Shown: in pieces, positions 56,101-61,121 of the stretch | Layout: each line of letters starts with the position of its first letter | Position numbering within the stretch: position 1 is the stretch's first letter | Source of the DNA: Telmatactis stephensoni | Taxonomy: Eukaryota; Cnidaria; Anthozoa; Actiniaria; Isophelliidae | Reading direction: 5' to 3' | NCBI GenBank assembly: GCA_029948255.1 | Contig: JALIZF010001410.1 | Span: forward strand, 15,001 to 79,000 | Length of the DNA: 64,000 bases | Position numbers and translations under genes: made by a program | Notes under the pieces: generated by a model | What the model was told of the DNA's origin: nothing | The model's input: only the letters and a program-made list of their open reading frames with translations | Database searches by the model: none

Positions 56101-58773
56101 AAAGGTCTTGTGTGGCAGATGATGAGAGAATACACACTGTCCATTCTCTCTCATCTAGCAGCTGAAGACAATCAATCTATGAATGACGAAAAAATACTTA
56201 AATGGGTGAACCAGGAGGTATGAGCGTAATACGACATTTAAACAGCTCTAGTCAATTTAACAGGGTTCGTGCTGATTTCCAGGAGAATTCAAGAAGTATT
56301 CAAGGACTCCTAAAAACGATTTTTCAAGGAGTAGTTACCCGATTTTTACAAATGGTTTTACTGAAAAAATTGGACATCCCCTTCAGTCTCTTGCATGTAA
56401 AAGAAAAAAGTGAATTTCTATGTTTCTCATCCCATTCAAGTCTCCTACGTTTTTGTCCAAAAGTATATATTCAAGGAGTTTTCAAGGAATTTGAGCAGAA
56501 TTTCTAAAATTCAAGGGTTTTTCAAACGCCCTTCAAAACGTGAATGAAATCAAAATAGTTTTCAAGGAGTTTAAGGGGTAGCACGAACCCTTATTTAAAC
56601 AGGCTTAGTATTTAAACAGGTCTGATATGTTAGTGGAACTGACCGACTGAATTCCTAGTTCCTCTAAAGACATCTGTAAAGAAATATAACGGCTCAGTCA
56701 ACGTAAAATCCAAGCCTCTTTGTTTGATAATTAAACCGACGGCACTTTCATGAGTTCGATACTGAAAATCTCACTAGAACGATAACACTAAAACCGTGAA
56801 ACAAGTACTAACTAAAAAGTACAAATAGTACTAATGAAACAATAGAAAACAAAGGGTCAGTTTTGCTACTATTTGTCTCTATTTAATTGCTAAGTTATTT
56901 CACGGTTTTAGTGTTATCGCTCTATCACTCACGACTGACTAACTGACTAACTTTACTAGTTGAACTTAGTATTTTCTTTTCGATATTTCCTTTATCATGT
57001 GGATGACTTCTGGAATTTATATAAATAAAAAAGCTTGGTTGTCGATGTATCACCATGACAACGTTTGGAGGGAATGCGTGTTCTAAAAATAACTTGTTCA
57101 AGAGAACGCTTCTTCGAGAACATGTAGGCTCCTGAACTTTTCTCAAAACATGTAGGCTCCTGAACTTTTTTATCTATTCTTTCAGCTTGAACATGGTGGA
57201 AAGAAAAACACAATCAAGAATTTCAAGGACGACATCATTTCCACCAGCCTACCCGTTATTGACCTTGTTGACGTCATCAGCAAGAAACATTTTAACTACG
57301 ACAGCAGTACTGCAGAGAGACGTTCTGTCGTGAATTATGAATGTATCACAGGAGGAGAACAACCAGAGGTATCTTAGAGGGAAAATCGTTTCAATCGACC
57401 TTTAAACTCAAATTTCTTTGGTATGGTTGGTCGAGAGCACATCTATAGTCTGTAGCTGTGAGAGCGCTGGTCAGTCACCTCTGTGGTCCATGTTTGAGTC
57501 CCAGCTAGGGCTATGGTTCATACGTGAACTGAGTTGAATTGTTTAAAGTGTTGTTCTCGACCATACCACAAAGATTTTATTTTGATTCCACTACACATTA
57601 TAAAGAACACAACCAACACGCATTGACGCTTGGGCAGGTTGGTCAGCCAGGCCCACGTACCAAAAAGACGGCGAGGCTGACCGTAGATGACTTGCAACAC
57701 GGCCAGCACCTCAATATATATCACGCTAATACCCTAAGGACCCCACGCTAAATACACACGCGCATAATGCCACGTGCCAGCAAAATATTAATTTCTGCTA
57801 ATTTCGTGCCTCGATTCTCAAAAATTACATTTTCTCTCCGGGTTCTCCGGTTTTTCTTCCCTCAGCAAAAATCACCAATTAAGCGCTGTAGTAGAATGTA
57901 GAGGTAATGGGTGTGCCCAGTGGGAGAATATTCCAGTTTCCAATTACTAGAGACCGCTGAGCTTCCTGAAACTCGATTCTTAACAAAGCAAAAATCGAGT
58001 TTACTTCCATGAGCCTTTCTTGAAAAGGAAGCTAGCCCTGTATAATTATAAATGTGCCTTTCTGTCAGAAAGCTCAGCGGTATCTATAGTAATTGGAAAG
58101 TTCCGCTAAAACAATTGCCAAACGCAAACTTTTCTTTTCATCCGGGACAGCGGTCCTGATATGGCAAAAGACAGACCATGCGTTAGCCAATCAGAATTCA
58201 GGAAATTATCTAGCCATATAATAATAAGAAATATTGCATGAGGTCCAGTGTGAGTCGTCTGTCCTGTTTCTTGTGTTTGCCAGCGGTATGTGTTTTTTTT
58301 ACCCTAAAATCTCCTTACACTTCCTGGTGGAGTTTGTAGGATCTGACTTAAATGATCTATTTTATAGAGAGTGAAATTTTATGACAGATTTTATATTATA
58401 TTGTATTGTTAAATGTATATTTATATAGTATATTTATTGGGGTATAGTTTACAATGAGGATTAAGTTCCTCTCTTCTATAACCCTATTATAATAATAATA
58501 ATAATAATAATAAAATAATAGTATTATTTATTATTATTATTTATTACAATAAAGTTATTATATATATCTTTATTTCAGGACAAGCGGAGGGATGCAAAAT
58601 ATGCTTTGTCTCTTGCAAGAAAAATTGGTGCCCAGATCTATGCTCTTCCAGATGATCTGGTTGACCTCAAATCCCAGATGGTGATGACAATCTTTGCTTG
58701 CTTGTGGGTTTGTGATAAAAAGAAGGAAAAAGAAAAACAAAGTGCCATCACTAGGAGAGGCAGAAAAAGATAA
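31013..58773 (+). CDS. Plastin/fimbrin paralogue with multiplied N-terminal exon, 16 coding exons, 724 aa (plastin-2)
   Basis: Coding exons: 31013-31075, 31731-31805, 32785-32856, 33434-33508, 34173-34316, 34550-34824, 46338-46545, 47559-47744, 49326-49406, 50189-50269, 50557-50692, 52205-52293, 53920-54118, 56105-56217, 57186-57368, 58579-58773. They join in frame (2175 nt) with GT/AG borders; an in-frame TAA precedes the ATG at 30992-30994. From exon 5 on, every intron phase equals plastin-1, and lengths are equal or differ by multiples of three. Residues 97-108 are a canonical EF-hand loop ([12 protein letters not shown]); the second EF-hand has lost its loop. Four CH domains follow, giving an actin crosslinker. 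The first four exons are homologous copies of one acidic/basic module. Exon 15 is 13 codons longer than its plastin-1 counterpart. Intron 6 (34825-46337) holds a Helentron. The tail is Lys/Arg-rich. AATAAA is at 59038-59043. Confidence 0.9.
32039..32110. repeat. poly-T plus (GA)n microsatellite in plastin-2
   Basis: About 24 T followed by about 20 GA units. It lies in the intron between the second and third N-terminal exons. Confidence 0.95.
33812..33973. mobile_element. TA-flanked foldback MITE, sibling of 59904-60054
   Basis: Ends TAGAGCAGATTTCGTA and TACGACATCTGCTCTA. The interior is full of CGTGTCGTGGCCGTGTC-type short repeats. The second copy in this window keeps better termini. Confidence 0.8.
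34825..35587. other. Start of plastin-2 intron 6, before the Helentron ORF
   Basis: No exon. A palindrome CGTACGTGTGCACGTACG sits near 35221-35238 and a short direct repeat (GGCGTTCTAT twice) near 35440. Part of this stretch is probably the Helentron 5' region, but no terminus was recognised. Confidence 0.4.
35588..42883 (+). CDS. Helentron polyprotein: 2A - OTU - HUH/Y2 Rep - PIF1 helicase - APE endonuclease (2431 aa)
   Basis: An uninterrupted 7.3-kb ORF; a TAA at 35582-35584 precedes the first ATG. Residues about 93-160 carry an eight-residue repeat (VLRDTNN) in about nine units; a Lys/Arg-rich stretch follows. Residues 315-323 are GDVELNPGP, the 2A ribosome-skipping motif (break expected between Gly322 and Pro323). 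An OTU cysteine protease follows: Cys362 in GGGDCFF, His472 in DEMHYVS. Residues about 538-678 are seven 20-residue repeats ([20 protein letters not shown]). Next comes a Cys-rich DUF6570-like zone (CTCC, CRTC) near 684-850. The Rep has HUH His1200/His1202 (PHIHMLIW) and Y2 tyrosines 1383/1387 (YIANYISK). The PIF1-type helicase has Walker A GGAGVGKS (Lys1741) and Walker B DE 1826-1827. The C-terminal endonuclease (about 2205-2415) has LNARSL, SETR, GDFN (Asp2344) and TDH (Asp2406, His2407). All key residues are present, so it may be active. Confidence 0.93.
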   Translation: MIALCFSLITRHSFQQMCQKFVFKESFRALGSLRKVLTAKTIVKTRCLFDNNSRGASTSLDPANSTTRKDHDDDLMPQSSLEELNNSSLRNMNVLRDTNNVLRDTNNVLRDTNNVLRDTNYVLRDTSYVLRDTNYVLQDTNYVFRDTKVVDFKDKSSCNDELVKQTPVFHSLKDIGIKTSVKAVFGSFDDQVVNGHIKSSRLSRIQVSIKSVQSIHVKNGFRVGSIRFRSREPSRISLRKFFRHLKNRKLRKLRKNTLKKLTPVSSTVYDIVNYYKWWNMRYTKQQDSFYSRYFAQTKSSSVVFDKSQINIILSGDVELNPGPVSNNSSLALLSNTSADFLLNYRLYRHGLRPLDVGGGGDCFFKSVSHQLYGDSSHHLSVRARAIQYLQDNPERFIESILDRSWSQYLHSMSMQGTWADHIVIQAVADSLNLNIHIVESNEQFLEVTVVQAINQAVQNLRSIYLGHVDEMHYVSTLPILSQIDDQSQNDMSNELSGKSIKGVYKRKCCDSKSIKQNCQKSMSSEEKKAKNDYMKGYRASKASEEEKSKRNAYVRTKRASKASAVQRANRNAYDRAKRASNASAEQRAKRNAYDRAKRASNASAEQRAQRNAYVQAKRASNASAEQRAKRNAYDRAKRASNPSAEQRAKRNAYDRAKRASKASAETRAKANDYMKSYRAQRKNIGFYICKFHDIVSQGPLYICTCCDQLWYKHSVLQTSKLREQNPEIHKYLTGKTSVNDSEWICRTCHDYLSKNKVPPCAVVNGMGFPQKPEFFDLNELECRLLAPRIAFQKLIQAPRGKQFKIHGNIVNVPADVGNTVSMLPRLPNETATIKVNLKRRLQYKSSALSLTVRPYKVIEAAIWLINNSDLYKDEGIVLNEDWLNRYNEHLAVHTEDIEQSVPSNDNHENNLESTQNENEHDNDDDWTEEEAEIPAGVTDTLLTPPDFVDDNERQCILNLAPAEGNRPLSVFRDEYSEELAYPGIFLGQKRPDYKQRLVKVHYSDICKSELRMSDRRASMNVENIFYKAKKLQMKILLGKSQVALRKCHNNDKSLKASDLKQDGGLEKLVHHDEGYKFLRALRGSPPYFEKAKRDLFAMIRQLGTATLFCSFSSAETQWMHLLRILGQLVDHKNYSDVELKNLNWEEKCRLIQSDPVTCARHFDYQVNNFLRHFLLSNAEPLGTISDWFYRVEYQQRGSPHIHMLIWIENAPEFGEDNDNKVTSFIDKIITCEKPTDNPELLELVNRQVHRHSHTCHKKSKSECRFNYPQPPMRKTVIMYPFDEDEIPQNEVKAHKESWKNIKQYLNDLKEGMDITLDKLLAELGLTEDNYLLAIRSSINTPTVFLKRQPNELRINNYNPACLSAWRANMDIQFVLDVYACAVYIANYISKAQKGMSQLLRQACDEARKGNSSIKQQVRDIGSKFLNNVEISAQEAVYIVLQIPMRKASRQVVFINTSPPNERVELLKPLSDIKDMDDDCEDVYTGGLIKRYTKRPASLEHLTLADWAAWYDAIKVYIKPSNEFDSDNLLLENNIEDVNDDQLNENKTPQKNKKRTKARIIRSVWFNKEVEPEKHYRELIMLFTAWRNEEKDLMGNCSSYREYYSLLAPKIREQEKQYVKCNEDFNDLQEQVMNHMEDVDDEYDLIAPCTQNVEQQDEAEGSEDLQPDFNENYNLSDDIGIPSVDVNYEPLMQNELQDEEYRQMVQMLNKEQKEFFYHVLHKIKTSDDPFYCFLSGGAGVGKSLVTKALYQAALKYYNTRAGVDFHEVKVLILAPTGKAAYNIKGNTIHTALGISAFHSLKTYKSLDSSRLNTLRCKLGSVKLIFIDEISMVGNSMFHVQINNRLKDIKGSSLPFGGVSIVAIGDLFQLKPVMDGYIFKEMDNSEYSILAPNLWQEHFKMFELHEIMRQRESKLFAEMLNRLREGKHTTQDIVKFKERLIQTNDSNYPLDVPHFFIQNAKVNSFNDKVHRAMSGPKYSIKAHDSVIGAGSHTLRDKIMKQIPVDQPNKTSQLYTVLDFSVGERTDISLNIRTDDGLTNGASNVIKLVQLQHADKPSGIIWVQFDHADVGEKTRQENRHLYIQGVDPRWTPIKPVTSHFMVGRNRTIQVVRKQFPLRPAAAKTIHRSQGSTETKIVVNFDTKKAIPHIHYVGLSRVTTIEGLYITDLCESKIAVSADVQKEMQRLRTDSKLDLCISPIYNADQVPLKVCYLNARSLHRHIDDVRNDLNYLCIDVSIFSETRFSLSDDDTMYTIHNYTLFRNDARMVNNIRPFGGMAVYSRVDFYPGYPYSRNSNGIEITAVRLITAPHINIFGIYCSPSVPLTQMCQALSDILRSQSSQWNIFIGDFNVNWSNSSQRVCLHNLFIRDHKYQQLVSSHTTDNKTCIDHIFTNIPLEHIKVNILETYFTDHKCICALIDSFSLVSSPTATLSPHL
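42884..43187. other. Spacer between the two Helentron genes
   Basis: AT-rich, no ORF in sense; probably the 3' untranslated region of the large gene and the promoter of the RPA-like gene. Confidence 0.4.
43188..44439 (+). pseudogene. RPA-like single-strand DNA-binding protein of the Helentron, frameshifted
   Basis: ATG at 43188, with two small exons (43188-43216, 43333-43349) joining in frame to a third from 43426. The frame then breaks at about 43555-43575 (reaching TGA), again near 43912 and again near 44040, with the coding sense carried on in another frame each time. Two OB-fold-like segments are visible: one around [20 protein letters not shown] and one around [17 protein letters not shown] CxxC...CxxC zinc ribbon (CVVC then CLNC) corresponds to the C-terminal domain of RPA1. 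Helentrons often carry an RPA-like gene, thought to protect single-stranded transposition intermediates. Undetected introns or sequencing errors could explain some breaks. Confidence 0.6.
44440..44858. other. Downstream of the Helentron genes
   Basis: AT-rich with no ORF; contains the candidate stem-loop near 44672-44688. One Helentron end may lie here. Confidence 0.4.
44859..45124. mobile_element. TAA-flanked foldback MITE (266 bp), PIF/Harbinger-like
   Basis: GGGAGCATTCATCTTTTAGG on the left, mirrored by AAAATGAATGCTCCC on the right, then G-rich GGGTGGGCC and its C-rich partner. The trinucleotide TAA lies at 44856-44858 and 45125-45127, the usual PIF/Harbinger target duplication. Several GGGGGTGGG runs could form G-quadruplexes. 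Confidence 0.8.
45125..45986. other. Plastin-2 intron 6, 3' part
   Basis: No gene or strong repeat seen. Confidence 0.5.
45987..46209. mobile_element. MITE (223 bp) with 16-bp perfect ends, plastin-2 intron 6
   Basis: CCCTGTTGAGGACACA at 45987-46002 and TGTGTCCTCAACAGGG at 46194-46209. Internal direct repeats of CCTACTCCCTTGGATT. It ends about 130 bases before the exon. Confidence 0.8.
46696..46820. mobile_element. Foldback element (about 125 bp), plastin-2 intron 7
   Basis: Inverted pairs CTGCCACA/TGTGGCAAG and ACGAGGCTACGTGC/GCACGTAGCCTCGT. The rest of this intron (46821-47558) has no recognisable feature. Confidence 0.65.
47745..48534. other. First part of plastin-2 intron 8
   Basis: AT-rich, no exon or strong repeat recognised. 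Confidence 0.5.
48535..49175. mobile_element. Composite foldback region in plastin-2 intron 8
   Basis: A hairpin at about 48536-48640 pairs GGGATAAATACCGAGAAGCG with CGAGCTTCGAGGTATTTATC, looped on a GCCGTAGGC palindrome. A second at about 49005-49110 has three GGGATGTATNNNTA-type blocks and AAGGGTTTTATATGGATC. The outer sequence CCTTATTGTGTGATTGAGG (about 48639) is mirrored by CTCAATCATATAATAAG near 49158, suggesting one larger element with nested pieces. A tRNA-like sequence lies inside. Confidence 0.6.
48826..48898 (+). other. tRNA-like sequence (SINE head or tRNA pseudogene)
   Basis: A-box-like TTAGCTCAGTAGTATAGTGG and an intact B box GGGTTCGAATCCC. The acceptor ends do not pair and no clear anticodon stem forms, so it is not a working tRNA. 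Confidence 0.4.
49407..49967. other. Start of plastin-2 intron 9
   Basis: No exon or clear repeat. Confidence 0.5.
49968..50133. mobile_element. hAT-like MITE (about 166 bp) in plastin-2 intron 9
   Basis: The left end CCAGGGGTAGATCCAGC and the right end CCCCTCCCCTAAATCCGCCC are imperfectly inverted. The right end is shared with the fragment at 27599. The inner pair TCATCCTGAGG/CTCAGGAGACGG is weak. It ends about 55 bases before the exon. Confidence 0.55.
50763..50833 (-). tRNA. tRNA-Phe(GAA)-like gene or pseudogene
   Basis: Read on the minus strand: acceptor CCTTCAA/CTGAGGG (one wobble, one mismatch), D arm GCTCAGTGGTTGAGC, anticodon arm TCGGA-CCGAAAA-TCCGA with anticodon GAA, T arm CGTGG-ATTCAAA-CCACG. 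Position 33 is C rather than the near-invariant U, and the acceptor is imperfect, so a tRNA-derived repeat or pseudogene is more likely than a functional gene. Parts of it (GCTGAGGGCTCGGATTTTTTC) recur in the neighbouring foldback element. Confidence 0.45.
50955..51121. mobile_element. Foldback MITE (167 bp) in plastin-2 intron 11
   Basis: TTTATGAATGGACTGTCACT on the left pairs with AGTGACAATCCATTCATAAA on the right, continuing through TAGAATTGTATG/CATACAATTCTA. The centre holds GGGCTGCTGAGGGCTCGG, shared with the tRNA-like sequence 130 bases upstream. Confidence 0.8.
51122..51570. other. Middle of plastin-2 intron 11
   Basis: No exon or strong repeat; ends in (TTG)n-like low complexity. Confidence 0.5.
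51571..51759. repeat. (ACAAC)n to (ACAAT)n pentanucleotide array
   Basis: About 37 units of five bases. The first few are mixed, then a pure ACAAC block switches abruptly at about 51702 to a pure ACAAT block. The ORFs (poly-NTTQH and poly-CVVLC) are translations of it. Confidence 0.95.
51880..52112. repeat. (GTT)n-rich low-complexity tract
   Basis: Imperfect GTT/GCT triplets ending about 90 bases before the exon at 52205. Confidence 0.85.
52427..52576. mobile_element. Foldback MITE (150 bp) in plastin-2 intron 12
   Basis: AGGCCTACTCCGGGACCTAT pairs with TAGGGCCCGGGGTAGACCT, and AAATCGCC with GGCGATTTT. Inside are about five degenerate ATCGCCCAAG decamers. Confidence 0.7.
52577..53919. other. 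Remainder of plastin-2 intron 12
   Basis: No further exon or array supported; several ORFs here lack any recognisable feature. Confidence 0.5.
54165..54242 (+). other. tRNA-like sequence with palindromic ends
   Basis: A box TAGCTCGGTTGGTTAG and B box GAGTTCGATTCCCA are present. CAAGTGTA at the 5' side and TACACTTG at the 3' side are perfectly complementary over eight bases. The middle lacks a convincing anticodon arm. Probably a SINE head or tRNA pseudogene. Confidence 0.45.
54282..54752. mobile_element. Large foldback element (471 bp) in plastin-2 intron 13
   Basis: TAAAGTCCCTATGACACATA on the left and TATGTGTCATAGGGACTTTA on the right, with imperfect arms of about 165 bases. Both arms contain the CRE palindrome TGACGTCA (54425-54432 and 54606-54613). 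TA may be the target duplication. No transposase. Confidence 0.85.
54753..55380. other. Middle of plastin-2 intron 13
   Basis: No feature beyond short ORFs. Confidence 0.5.
55381..55534. mobile_element. Diverged relative of the 26455-26627 foldback MITE
   Basis: Right arm CAGTCTGCGTATGCTGCTTC then CTCGTGAAAACCAGGGTT; left arm GAAGCGGACGCAATATG then CCAGACTCAG, strongly decayed. Confidence 0.6.
55555..55838. mobile_element. Foldback MITE (284 bp) in plastin-2 intron 13
   Basis: GGCGGTACACACAAGGGAGC on the left, mirrored by CTTCCTCGTGTGTACCGGC on the right, with a second pair CACGCTCCTGAG/CAGGAGCGTG. Several ACACA(G/A)GGGAGC sub-repeats sit inside. Confidence 0.75.
56218..56776. other. First half of plastin-2 intron 14
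   Basis: No exon. Loose AAGGAGTTT repeats occur at 56320-56580; GGTTCGTGCTGATT (about 56263) and the AGCACGAACCCTTA region (about 56580) are inverted, suggesting an old foldback element at about 56262-56594. Confidence 0.45.
56777..56922. mobile_element. TA-flanked foldback MITE, copy C (146 bp)
   Basis: GAACGATAACACTAAAACCG on the left, CGGTTTTAGTGTTATCGCTC on the right, TA at 56775-56776 and 56923-56924. The inverted core AAACAATAGAAAACAAA at 56837-56853 is shared with copy A at 2700. Confidence 0.8.
57409..57576. mobile_element. Foldback element with tRNA-like centre, plastin-2 intron 15
   Basis: TTTCTTTGGTATGGTTGGTC on the left and GACCATACCACAAAGA on the right. The centre (57450-57515) holds GTTTGAGTCCCAGC, a B-box-like string, with a weak A box. 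Confidence 0.55.
57577..57921. other. Plastin-2 intron 15, undefined part
   Basis: No feature recognised. Confidence 0.45.
57922..58112. mobile_element. Foldback MITE (191 bp), plastin-2 intron 15
   Basis: GGAGAATATTCCAGTTTCCA and TGGAAAGTTCC-type ends, with perfect inner pairs CCAATTACTA/TAGTAATTGG and CCGCTGAGCTT/AAGCTCAGCGG. An (AAT)n microsatellite follows at about 58489-58512, near the last exon. Confidence 0.7.
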
Positions 58774-59205
58774 ATATCCTCCGCCCCTAAGAAATAAGAA
58801 TACTTAAACTATAACTCATCTTAATTAATATTCATTACTTTTTTAAGAACGTAACTACACAGGTTTCAACTTATTTTTTATCACCAACAGCAACTAAAAA
58901 GTCAATGAAACTCATAGTATAGTATTTGCAAAAAGACTAGTTTGATTCCTGTTTTTTGAATCGCACACTTTCAGTTTAATCTAGTTTTCTATTCAAAGCA
59001 GGTTTTTCTCGACGCAATAAGTCATTGAAAGTCATTTAATAAATAACCCGTGAAAAACTTGACAAACTAACCGATTGTTTTCTATTGTTCTTTATTAACT
59101 AATACTAGCTAGTTTGTTTACTTTCTGTCACTAGTCAAATAAAATCACTTAAATCACTGTTGTGGTAAACATCTTGTTTTAGCCCATTATAAGGAAAATA
59201 GGTAT

Positions 59206-59553
59206 TGTAACGTGCCGGTCTGGGTTCGGCGAAACGAAGTCAATAAGTACGACTTGGATCGGTACTCAAGAAGCTTTATTATAGGCCGTGTTTACAACTC
59301 CGGACTTAACTGATTTACAAGTACTTGGGAGCTTTATTTCTACTAGTTCTAAGCTATTTCTAGAAGGTGATTACATGGTTTATTACAGAATCATTTACGT
59401 AAATCTTACGTGAGTTCTACTACAACCAATATTTGTATAATCGTTGCTAACGCAATCGTGTAAACTAGAATCGCTATTTAGGGAGTGTCGAGTCGACTCG
59501 AGTCGACTCGAGTCGACAGATTATCTGGCAGAGATATAGCGTGACTCGTTACA
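59206..59553. mobile_element. Candidate solo LTR (348 bp)
   Basis: Begins TGTAACG and ends CGTTACA, i.e. TG...CA with 7-base inverted ends, flanked by GTAT at 59202-59205 and 59554-59557 (a 4-base target duplication). These are the marks of an LTR left after recombination. Inside, at about 59488-59518, three overlapping copies of the palindrome GTCGAGTCGAC lie in tandem. No retroviral-type coding sequence is present. Confidence 0.6.
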
Positions 59554-59903
59554 GTATTAATAAACCTGACAAACCTGTACTTTTATGGCTAGCTACATCA
59601 TGTAACCATAGTTACCACCGTTTGCATAAAATAACCATCACAAAACGCGCGCTCTCATTGGCCGAAGGACGCGAATACTGCGAACATTAAATCTGCACAA
59701 AGCACGCGCGCGCTCACTTTTCAAATTTGTGGTCAGTTTGAATGCACATTGGATGTAATCGAGAACTATTTTATAAAAGAAACAGAAAACTTGCCCGTTG
59801 TGTACACATTAACAGCATTAAATGACTGATCAGAACGATCAAGGCAGAGGAGAAATACAGTTTTCTACACCATAATATATACATAGTTAGGTGACGGATT
59901 TGC
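59554..59903. other. Intergenic stretch between plastin-2 and the GPCR cluster
   Basis: No gene; contains a short CGCGCGC run near 59707. Confidence 0.5.
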
Positions 59904-60054
59904 TAGAGTAGATTTCGTATGACTGTGAAAACGACACCACACGGTCACGACACGGTTACGGCAGGAAATTTGCGAATGTTTTTATAGACAACACGGCACT
60001 GACACGGTTACGGCACGGCGCGGTCCGTTTCACACTCATACGAAATCTACTCTA
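59904..60054. mobile_element. TA-flanked foldback MITE, sibling of 33812-33973
   Basis: TAGAGTAGATTTCGTATGA at the left and CATACGAAATCTACTCTA at the right, with ACACGGTCACGACACGG repeats inside. It ends about 120 bases from the GPCR stop codon. Confidence 0.85.
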
Positions 60055-60176
60055 TGCAGAAACTGCCGACGTGAGGATCGACGATATCATCAGTCTGAAA
60101 ACCATATTAGACATTGTTATGTAGGAAGTTACAATTGCTGCTGAACAATATAATAGTTCTAAGGAGCATTGTTACC

Positions 60177-61121
60177 TTAAGTGTTCGATAAAACCGGCCT
60201 TACTTTATACTGTGTCCTTAAATTCAACCCACAATCCATCACGTGCCGTTGTCTGCGAAATACCAGTTGCTTCAAGCGATTCCGAAAACGCTCGTTTTGA
60301 AAACTGTAGATAATAGGATTGATTGTAGAGTTGATCGTTACCATGACAACTGTTATGACGTACCCAAGGTCACCAACTGTGTTGCTAGTAGTAAAGTGGC
60401 TTAGTAAATAAATTGTAAGCACTGGAAACCAACAGATGACATAAATAACGCTAACGATGATCACCATTTTTGTAACTCTCTTACGTACACGCTTCACCGC
60501 AAGACGCTCCGCAACGTCGTCCTTACGGAACCACAGCCAGTAGACAATACGCGAGTATAATATCACCATAATTAGCACTGGGATGACTCCCACGATCACG
60601 AACCAGGCGCTGGAGTAAATTCTAGCGTAAACAGGCTTCGGCCATATGTCCATGCAGAAGTCTTGATGGGGATTGTAGGTAATTACAAAGAATAATGGCA
60701 AATTGAAGAGGAGAGAGAAAACCCAACATGTTGCAACAGTTATTTTCAGTATTTTTCCATTGAATTTACTTTGTTTGTGTGGATACATAACTGCATAACA
60801 GCGCTCAAACGCTATGGAAACCAACGCGAAAACGCTGACCACTCCTCCAATCCACGAGAAATTTCCACCAGTAACAAACTTACATAGGTAATCACCTACA
60901 GTTTCTCTAGGATGGACAAAGGCGTGCTTAAAGACATACTGAGGGCTGATGGACGTAAGAATTAAAAGGTCGGCTATGGCTAGGTTGAGTAGGAGATAGT
61001 TCATAGAATTCTTCATGTCACGATGCTTGAGTATGATAAAACTGACCAGGACATTACCAACTACACCAACGACGACCAGTACGGTAAAGATGACAGTCAG
61101 TACGATGTCTGAGGCTTGCAT
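60177..61121 (-). CDS. Class A (rhodopsin-like) GPCR, copy 1, 314 aa
   Basis: A single-exon seven-transmembrane receptor. Hallmarks: TM1 GNV (Asn23), TM2 NLAIADLL (Asp51), TM3 Cys80 pairing with an ECL2 Cys (QDFC), TM6 CWFP, TM7 NSTINPIIY followed by FRNRLK of helix 8. The DRY position reads ERC (106-108), so the usual Tyr is Cys. The extracellular N-terminus is only about five residues with no glycosylation site, unusually short. It resembles peptide/amine-type class A receptors of the cnidarian expansions; the ligand is unknown. The C-terminus extends ten residues beyond copy 2 (ending YKVRPVLSNT) because of a small TTTATA-type insertion near the ancestral stop. It sits tail-to-tail with plastin-2. 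Confidence 0.9.
   Translation of the reverse strand: MQASDIVLTVIFTVLVVVGVVGNVLVSFIILKHRDMKNSMNYLLLNLAIADLLILTSISPQYVFKHAFVHPRETVGDYLCKFVTGGNFSWIGGVVSVFALVSIAFERCYAVMYPHKQSKFNGKILKITVATCWVFSLLFNLPLFFVITYNPHQDFCMDIWPKPVYARIYSSAWFVIVGVIPVLIMVILYSRIVYWLWFRKDDVAERLAVKRVRKRVTKMVIIVSVIYVICWFPVLTIYLLSHFTTSNTVGDLGYVITVVMVTINSTINPIIYSFQNERFRNRLKQLVFRRQRHVMDCGLNLRTQYKVRPVLSNT

Noticed and set aside
57518..57751. Overlapping small ORFs of about 70 codons on both strands
   Set aside because: Located in the foldback element and intron of plastin-2, with no recognisable domain.
59206..60054. Possible full LTR retrotransposon downstream of plastin-2
   Set aside because: Only one LTR-like unit is present, with no gag/pol-like reading frame beside it.
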